The notes beneath the pieces are model-generated. The model had not been told where the DNA came from. It saw only the letters and a list, made by a program, of their open reading frames with translations, and searched no databases. A stretch of DNA of 64,000 nt from Stanieria sp. NIES-3757. GTDB taxonomy: Bacteria; Cyanobacteriota; Cyanobacteriia; Cyanobacteriales; Xenococcaceae. This document shows, piece after piece, positions 59,035 through 64,000 of the stretch; positions within the stretch are counted from its first letter, which is position 1; every line of letters starts with the position of its first letter. Where the stretch lies: NCBI GenBank assembly GCA_002355455.1, contig AP017375.1:1054001-1118000 (forward strand), given 5' to 3'. A program made the position numbers and the translations under genes.

Positions 59035-59415
59035 ATGTCGAGGAGAAAAAAAAAATTTCCTTGTGGGCATAAAGGTTATGGTCAAATTTGCCATCATTGC
59101 GCCCAACAAAAATCCGATCTCAATAAAAAACGACAGCATAAATTGGAATGGGAGGCTACTTTTGCTGAAGATCCAATCGATCTAAGAAATTTACCCAAAA
59201 ATGTGGTGATTAAATCTCGTCGGATTATGAGGCAATTACAAAATCAACCAGATTATCGTCAATTTCATGGTAAGCGGTTACGTCACGATCGCTTTGTGAT
59301 TAGTATTCCTGTTACTCGTAACTATCGTCTACTTTGTCGCGATTGTGGTAATCTACTTATTCCTGAGGCTGTCATCTCCCATGAGGACTACAATGTAGTC
59401 AAACCAGGAGGCTGA
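59035..59415 (+). CDS. zinc-ribbon protein with RelE-like segment
   Basis: The 126-residue product starts MSRRKKKFPCGHKGYGQICHHCAQ, with C10, C19 and C22 plus histidines forming a likely zinc site. Residues 45-105 (LPKNVVIKSRRIMRQLQ, YRQFHGKRLRHDRFVISIP, RNYRLLCRD) resemble the RelE/ParE fold. The pair CRDC near the C-terminus may add to the metal site. I do not recognise a named function; it could be an RNA-binding or toxin-derived cyanobacterial protein. No antitoxin gene is adjacent. The ATG follows GAGAAGGTGG. Confidence 0.65.
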   Translation: MSRRKKKFPCGHKGYGQICHHCAQQKSDLNKKRQHKLEWEATFAEDPIDLRNLPKNVVIKSRRIMRQLQNQPDYRQFHGKRLRHDRFVISIPVTRNYRLLCRDCGNLLIPEAVISHEDYNVVKPGG

Positions 59416-59573
59416 TTTTTAGTAACTAATAATTTTGTTAAGATACACATCTGAAATCAATTAAGAGTTAACAATAAAATTCAAGACTCATCGCAAGATG
59501 AGAAAATAAAAAGTAGATAAAAATTAAATTTATTCAAATTATTTGTCTTCTATGACTAGATAACTCAAAATCT

Positions 59574-60746
59574 ATGCAAATTTATTTAGACTATAGCGCG
59601 ACTACTCCACCCCATCCAGATGTAATGACTAAAGTACACCAAGTTATGTCTCAACAATGGGGAAATCCTTCTAGTCTTCATACTTGGGGAGGCAGGGCTG
59701 CTACGGTCTTAGAAACAGCTAGAATGCAAGTAGCTAGTCTGATTAACGCGGATCATCCAGAATCAATTATTTTTACTTCTGGTGGCACGGAAGCTGATAA
59801 TCTGGCAATTATGGGCATAGCCAGAACCTATTCTACTCCTCAACATCTGATTATCTCTAGTGTCGAACACTCTGCGATCGCAGAAGCTGCAAAATTATTA
59901 GAACAATGGGGTTGGCAAGTAACTCGTTTACCAGTTAATCGTCAGGGCAGAATCAATCCTCTCGATTTACAAGCAGCCATCCAACCCAATACTGTTTTAA
60001 TTTCAATTATCTACGGACAAAGCGAAATTGGCACGCTACAACCAATTGAAAAATTAGCCCGCATTGCGCGTAGTCACGGGATTTTATTTCATACCGATGC
60101 CGTACAGGTAGCAGGCAGAATTCCAATTGATGTCCGACAATTAGGAATAGATTTACTTTCCTTATCCGCCCACAAAATTTATGGCATTCAAGGGGCTGGT
60201 GCTTTATACGTTCGTAGTGGTGTAAATTTAGTACCCTTATTAAATGGTGGTGGACAAGAATTAAAACTGCGTTCAGGTACTCAAGCCTTACCTGCGATCG
60301 CAGGGTTTGGAGTAGCAGCAGAATTAGCTGCGGAAGAATTAACTTCAGAAGCAATGCGTCTGAGAGGATTACGCGATCGCTTATTCGATCTGTTAGCAGA
60401 TTCTCCTTATCTGATTCCTACAGGCGATCGCTTGTATCGTTTACCTCATCACGTTAGTTTTATTCTGAGTGAGTCTTTTGCTGCTAAGACACAGAACGTT
60501 ACAGGAAAAACCATTGTTCGTCAGTTAAATTTAGCAGGCATTGGTATTAGTGCAGGTTCAGCTTGTCACAGTGGCAAACTCAATCCTAGTCCAGTTTTAC
60601 TAGCCATGGGTTACAGTGAAGCTGCTGCCAAAAGAGGGATTCGTTTAACTTTAGGCAAAGATACCACCGAAGCTGATATTGATTGGACAGCCATGGTACT
60701 ACAACAAGTTTTAGACCGTTTAATGCCTCCGTTAGTTACAATTTAG
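59574..60746 (+). CDS. cysteine desulfurase, NifS/IscS family
   Basis: The 390-residue PLP enzyme opens IYLDYSATTPPHPDV. TSGGTEADNLAI binds PLP phosphate, HTDAVQVAGR holds the pyridine ring, and LSLSAHKIYGIQGAGAL contains the Schiff-base lysine. The persulfide cysteine is in GISAGSACHSGKLNPSPVL. It releases sulfur from cysteine for Fe-S clusters or thiolation. Cyanobacteria usually have several such enzymes plus SufS; this is the group I (NifS/IscS-like) type. Its scaffold partner is not nearby. Confidence 0.95.
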   Translation: MQIYLDYSATTPPHPDVMTKVHQVMSQQWGNPSSLHTWGGRAATVLETARMQVASLINADHPESIIFTSGGTEADNLAIMGIARTYSTPQHLIISSVEHSAIAEAAKLLEQWGWQVTRLPVNRQGRINPLDLQAAIQPNTVLISIIYGQSEIGTLQPIEKLARIARSHGILFHTDAVQVAGRIPIDVRQLGIDLLSLSAHKIYGIQGAGALYVRSGVNLVPLLNGGGQELKLRSGTQALPAIAGFGVAAELAAEELTSEAMRLRGLRDRLFDLLADSPYLIPTGDRLYRLPHHVSFILSESFAAKTQNVTGKTIVRQLNLAGIGISAGSACHSGKLNPSPVLLAMGYSEAAAKRGIRLTLGKDTTEADIDWTAMVLQQVLDRLMPPLVTI

Positions 60747-60873
60747 TAGCTTGGTTAATTGTGAATTGTTGAGGGCTAAATCGATTACAAGCCTCCTCTT
60801 AGAAAGAGAAAAATATAAAAAAATATTTTTTATTGCAAGTTACCGACTTATGGCATGGTATTAACTGATGTAC

Positions 60874-60894
60874 GGGCAAGGCACTGCCTTGCCC
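60874..60894. repeat. palindromic repeat, copy 2
   Basis: GGGCAAGGCA-C-TGCCTTGCCC is a 21-base perfect palindrome identical to the centre of the element at 16222-16252. Both are followed by GGTAACTG a few bases later. It lies between the desulfurase gene and cpcT. Confidence 0.75.
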
Positions 60895-60918
60895 CTTACG
60901 AGGTAACTGATAACTGAA

Positions 60919-61512
60919 ATGACTCATTCTACTGATGTAAAAGCCTTAGCTCGCTTGATGGCAGCAGATTTTAGCAATCAAGACCAAGCTTTTGAAAATC
61001 CGCCTTTTTTTGCCCATATTCGCGTTTGTATGCGTCCTCTTCCCGATTCCTTATTAGACGGAACTAGTCTGTTTTTAGAACAAGCGTACGATTATATGCT
61101 CAATCGTCCCTATCGTCTGAGAGTATTTAAACTAAGTGTAGTGGAAGACCGCATCGAACTAGAAAACTACAAAGTTAAAGAAGAAGAAAAATTTTATGGG
61201 GCTTCTCGCGATCGCGATCGCTTAAATAATTTAACGCCTAATTTAATCGAAAAACTCCCAGGTTGCGATATGAATGTAATCTGGAAAGACAACAGTTTTC
61301 ATGGCGAAATTAAACCAGGCAAAGCTTGTATTGTCGAACGCCAAGGCAAAACAACCTATTTAGATAATAGTTTTATTATCGATCAAGAAACCTTAATCAG
61401 TTACGACCGCGGAAGAGATCCCGACACAGAGGAGTTAGTCTGGGGTTCTTTAGCTGGGCCATTCCATTTTAAACGTCGGCAAAGTTTTGCTGATGAGGTG
61501 ATTATTCAATAG
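60919..61512 (+). CDS. cpcT: phycobiliprotein bilin lyase, CpcT/CpeT family
   Basis: The 197-residue protein matches the CpcT/CpeT family: LARLMAADFSNQDQAFENP, then FFAHIRVCMRPLP, LFLEQAYDYMLNRPYRLRVFKL, and the YGASRDRDRL and GCDMNVIWKDNSFHGEI blocks. CpcT attaches phycocyanobilin to Cys-153 of the phycocyanin beta subunit; CpeT acts on phycoerythrin. CpcT is more likely in the absence of phycoerythrin genes here, but this is not proven. The gene implies a phycobilisome antenna. It lies alone, before msrA. Confidence 0.92.
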   Translation: MTHSTDVKALARLMAADFSNQDQAFENPPFFAHIRVCMRPLPDSLLDGTSLFLEQAYDYMLNRPYRLRVFKLSVVEDRIELENYKVKEEEKFYGASRDRDRLNNLTPNLIEKLPGCDMNVIWKDNSFHGEIKPGKACIVERQGKTTYLDNSFIIDQETLISYDRGRDPDTEELVWGSLAGPFHFKRRQSFADEVIIQ

Positions 61513-61628
61513 TCAAGATGTACGGCTTACACCCCTACTTAATGTCTAGAATCGCAACAAAGGACAATTAACAATTGATATATTAAAAAATGTAAAGGAA
61601 ATTAATTTCAATCAGGGATTTTCTCATT

Positions 61629-62282
61629 ATGGTACTATTTGGTTTTGGCAAAAAAGCAGCCATGCCTTCACCTCAAGAGGCTTTACCAGGAAGGGCAGAA
61701 GTTATGCCAGTTCCAGAAAAACACTATGTCAACAACAATCGAATTAAGCCCCCTTTTCCTGAAGGGATGAAAAAGGCATTGTTTGGACTTGGTTGCTTTT
61801 GGGGTGCAGAAAGAAAATTTTGGCAGCAAGAAGGCGTTTACTCAACTGCGGTAGGTTATGCTGCTGGATATACACCCAATCCTACTTATCACGAAGTATG
61901 TACGGGAATGACTGGTCATAACGAAGTAGTTTTAGTGGTGTACGATCCTAACCAGATTAGTTATGAAGATTTACTCAAAGTGTTTTGGGAAAGTCATAAT
62001 CCTACTCAAGGAATGCGCCAAGGAAACGATGTTGGTACTCAGTATCGTTCGGGTATTTATGTTTATGATCAAACGCAAAGAAAACTAGCTGAGGCTTCTA
62101 AAGAAGCTTATCAAAAGGAATTAACTCAGGCTAGCTATGGCGAAATTTCTACTGAAATTATAGACGCGCCTGAATTTTACTACGCAGAAGAATACCATCA
62201 GCAATATTTGGCGAAGAATCCTAACGGTTATTGTGGTTTAGGCGGAACCAAGGTTTGTTATCCTAGCACTGCTGTTAACTAA
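61629..62282 (+). CDS. msrA: peptide methionine sulfoxide reductase A
   Basis: The 217-residue protein reduces methionine-S-sulfoxide in proteins with thioredoxin. The catalytic motif GCFWGAE is near residues 55-61, with the Cys as nucleophile. Further MsrA blocks are [29 protein letters not shown] and [28 protein letters not shown] near the end contains the resolving Cys. The N-terminal 45-residue extension is longer than in minimal forms. It is followed by a bidirectional terminator at 62302. Confidence 0.97.
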   Translation: MVLFGFGKKAAMPSPQEALPGRAEVMPVPEKHYVNNNRIKPPFPEGMKKALFGLGCFWGAERKFWQQEGVYSTAVGYAAGYTPNPTYHEVCTGMTGHNEVVLVVYDPNQISYEDLLKVFWESHNPTQGMRQGNDVGTQYRSGIYVYDQTQRKLAEASKEAYQKELTQASYGEISTEIIDAPEFYYAEEYHQQYLAKNPNGYCGLGGTKVCYPSTAVN

Positions 62283-62301
62283 ATGATTGATGAAGATTTA
62301 G

Positions 62302-62321
62302 GGAGAATTCATTAATTCTCC
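62302..62321. terminator. bidirectional terminator between msrA and nucleosidase gene
   Basis: GGAGAATT (62302-62309) pairs with AATTCTCC (62314-62321) around CATT. The plus strand continues TTATTTA. It lies exactly between the stops of the two convergent genes. Confidence 0.6.
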
Positions 62322-63020
62322 TTATTTACTACTAAACAATTGAGTCGTAATTTGTTGTAAAACATTTAGTCCTTTAGTTGCCCCTTGGATTAATCTAACT
62401 GCTGCTTGTGGTTGGGAAAGTAAAGCAACTGCTAAAGGGAATGTTTTTAGTCTACCGCGATCGCGATCAAAGGCATAATTAAGATCGGGTAAGTTGTAGT
62501 GACAATCATCACTAACTACTCGGAGGATGGCTACTGAACAATCTGGTAATGCTTCTAAAATTGCCACTCCTTCCATATCAACAACATCAGCTTGGTATAC
62601 TTGAGCTAAAGACAATTTTTCTTCAACTTTACTAATAATGCGATCGCAAGTTAATCCTCGTACTAAGGAAAATTTTGTGGTTAATTGAGAAGCAATTAAA
62701 TTAGTAAGCTGTGTATCAGTCTGATAAATCTGCTTTTCTGAAGAGGAACTATTGCTAGCAAAAAGACAATCTTGATATAACACTACATCCCCAACTTGTT
62801 CTTGAGAAGATAAACTACCACACAAACCCAGAATTAAAACTCGATTAATTGAATCTTGCCAAGATTTATTCTTTAATTGTTGGTAATATTTAGCGACAGC
62901 CTCCCCTCCCATTGGAATTGGCAAGAGCTTAATATCTGTTTTAGTTTGTCTTAATCCTCGTTCTACTGCTTGATATTCTGCACCATGAGGAACAAAGATC
63001 GCATCTACAGCTAAATTCAT
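62322..63020 (-). CDS. nucleoside phosphorylase / MTA-SAH nucleosidase-like protein
   Basis: The 232-residue protein has a PNP/UDP fold: DAIFVPHGAEYQAVERGL at the start, LILGLCGSLSSQEQVGDVVLY with the phosphate/ribose-binding glycines, DVVDMEGVAILEAL with the catalytic Glu, and ILRVVSDDCHYNLPDL with the Asp for the base. It cleaves a nucleoside or related N-glycosidic bond. The exact substrate (MTA, SAH or adenosylhopane as in HpnG-like members) is not determined. No hopanoid genes are near. Confidence 0.82.
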   Translation of the reverse strand: MNLAVDAIFVPHGAEYQAVERGLRQTKTDIKLLPIPMGGEAVAKYYQQLKNKSWQDSINRVLILGLCGSLSSQEQVGDVVLYQDCLFASNSSSSEKQIYQTDTQLTNLIASQLTTKFSLVRGLTCDRIISKVEEKLSLAQVYQADVVDMEGVAILEALPDCSVAILRVVSDDCHYNLPDLNYAFDRDRGRLKTFPLAVALLSQPQAAVRLIQGATKGLNVLQQITTQLFSSK

Positions 63021-63131
63021 CTTAGATTTAAATTAATTTGGCATTCAATAATTATTTCTTGATAATAGTTCTTAACTAGAGTCTGGGATGGATGATATAT
63101 TAGTTGGTAGTTGTTGAGAACAATTCTTAAA

Positions 63132-63150
63132 AATCTAGATAATCATTATA
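63132..63150 (+). promoter_or_regulatory. Fur-box-like sequence upstream of iron-type ABC gene
   Basis: GATAATCATTAT at 63138-63149 matches 12 consecutive bases of the consensus Fur box, and the 19-base window matches about 14 positions. It lies 37 bases before the start of the ABC ATPase gene at 63187. This suggests iron-dependent repression. Confidence 0.55.
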
Positions 63151-63186
63151 AACTAGTTTATTTTTTCATCTGAGTTAGACAAATCC

Positions 63187-64000
63187 ATGACCCAATCAGT
63201 AATTCTCCAATTAGAAGGTATTGTTAAACAGTTTCCCCACAGTAAAAGTAGAGCAGTAGACAACGTTAGTCTAACTCTTGAACAAGGAGATATTTTAGGA
63301 TTACTAGGTCCTTCTGGTTGTGGTAAAACTACTCTTTTAAGAATTATTGCTGGATTTGAATCAGCTTCTGAAGGAAAAGTTGCTTTAGCAGAACAAATAG
63401 TTTGTGGTCAAGGCTGCTGGCTACCACCTGAAAAACGTGATACAGGAATGGTTTTTCAAGATTATGCGCTGTTTCCTCATCTCAACGTCGCGGACAACAT
63501 TGCTTTTGGTTTAAAAAGTAAAAAAAGTTCTCTTCCTCGTCCCCAAATTAAACAAAGAGTAGCAGAAGTTTTAGCTTTGGTAGGATTAAGTGGTTTAGAG
63601 AAACGTTATCCTCATGAACTTTCTGGTGGTCAGCAACAACGAATTGCTTTAGCTAGAGCTTTAGCACCTCAACCTGCTCTAATCTTACTAGACGAGCCTT
63701 TAAGTAATTTAGACGTTCAAGTCCGCCATCGACTCAGAGAAGAAATTCGTTCTATTCTCAAAGCAGCAGGAACATCAGCCATTTTTGTTACTCATGACCG
63801 CGAAGAGGCTTTAGCTATCTCTGATAAAATTGCCGTGATGCGTCAGGGAAAACTGGAACAAATAGGAACACCAGAAGAAATTTATATTCAACCAGCTTCT
63901 CGATTTGTTGCCGAATTTGTCACTCAGGCTAATTTTCTACCAGCCAAACGCAGTGGTGAGTTTTGGTCTACAGAAATTGGCGAATTAGTTATCCGAAATT
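63187..64000 (+). CDS. iron(III)-type ABC transporter ATPase (cut by window edge)
   Basis: The frame from the ATG at 63187 runs 271 codons to the right edge. It has Walker [11 protein letters not shown]-loop [11 protein letters not shown], signature [15 protein letters not shown], Walker [13 protein letters not shown] and the H-loop VTHDRE. The C-terminal part has the regulatory beta-domain start ([10 protein letters not shown]). This is the FbpC/FutC-like class that powers Fe3+ uptake, although sulfate, molybdate and polyamine ATPases are related. The Fur-like box upstream supports iron. The remaining C-terminus and any permease genes are outside the window. Confidence 0.9.
   Translation, partial: MTQSVILQLEGIVKQFPHSKSRAVDNVSLTLEQGDILGLLGPSGCGKTTLLRIIAGFESASEGKVALAEQIVCGQGCWLPPEKRDTGMVFQDYALFPHLNVADNIAFGLKSKKSSLPRPQIKQRVAEVLALVGLSGLEKRYPHELSGGQQQRIALARALAPQPALILLDEPLSNLDVQVRHRLREEIRSILKAAGTSAIFVTHDREEALAISDKIAVMRQGKLEQIGTPEEIYIQPASRFVAEFVTQANFLPAKRSGEFWSTEIGELVIRN

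Overview
The window is a 64 kb stretch of cyanobacterial chromosome. The lineage call rests on gene content: cytochrome c-550 of photosystem II (psbV), a CpcT/CpeT bilin lyase, the motility protein HmpF beside a Tax3-type pilus taxis cluster, and several small proteins known only from cyanobacteria. The sequence is AT-rich and carries many copies of the octamer GCGATCGC (HIP1), which is typical of many cyanobacteria. CpcT implies phycobilisomes. A unicellular or baeocyte-forming (Pleurocapsales/Chroococcales-like) host fits, but the genus cannot be fixed from here.

Layout. 1-9.5 kb: a left-truncated cytochrome P450, a Mo-nitro_C family small protein, an orphan MazE-like antitoxin, RidA, a Nudix hydrolase, a secreted protein, an HxlR regulator divergent from an acyl-CoA dehydrogenase-like flavoprotein, a glutathionyl-hydroquinone reductase and a Ser/Thr kinase whose coding sequence contains a palindromic repeat in frame. 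9.5-23 kb: two MFS transporters, a response-regulator-like DUF3685 protein with a degenerate phosphoacceptor, a Crp/Fnr regulator, a peptide-type solute-binding lipoprotein, two Uma2 nucleases, and a clear fluoride (crcB) riboswitch in front of a cation/proton antiporter fused to a universal-stress domain, then asnS. 23-31.3 kb: two intact insertion sequences with inverted repeats flank a glycosyltransferase, a sulfotransferase, an AddB-like nuclease and peptide deformylase. 31.4-36.4 kb, all on the minus strand: trhO, glutathione-dependent formaldehyde dehydrogenase, psbV with its own SD and terminator, and a cobA/sirB pair for siroheme/cobalamin synthesis. 36.5-46.4 kb: a Wzc-type tyrosine autokinase, upp, purA (TTG start), rplY, an O-antigen-ligase-like membrane protein and proS. 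46.5-54.8 kb: hmpF divergent from a pilG-pilH-pilI-pilJ taxis operon that has no CheA kinase, followed by a DppC-type permease. 55-64 kb: a fibro-slime domain protein, an M1 aminopeptidase with HEAT repeats, a zinc-ribbon/RelE-like small protein, a cysteine desulfurase, cpcT, msrA, a nucleoside phosphorylase and a right-truncated iron-type ABC ATPase preceded by a Fur-box-like sequence.

Most genes are housekeeping or environmental-response genes in short units or alone. The best discoveries are regulatory and structural: the fluoride riboswitch with its antiporter-Usp fusion, the repeat that became part of the kinase, the pseudo-receiver protein, the flavoprotein that appears to lack the usual catalytic Glu, and a strong unexplained hairpin region before upp. 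No tRNA, rRNA or CRISPR array was recognised.
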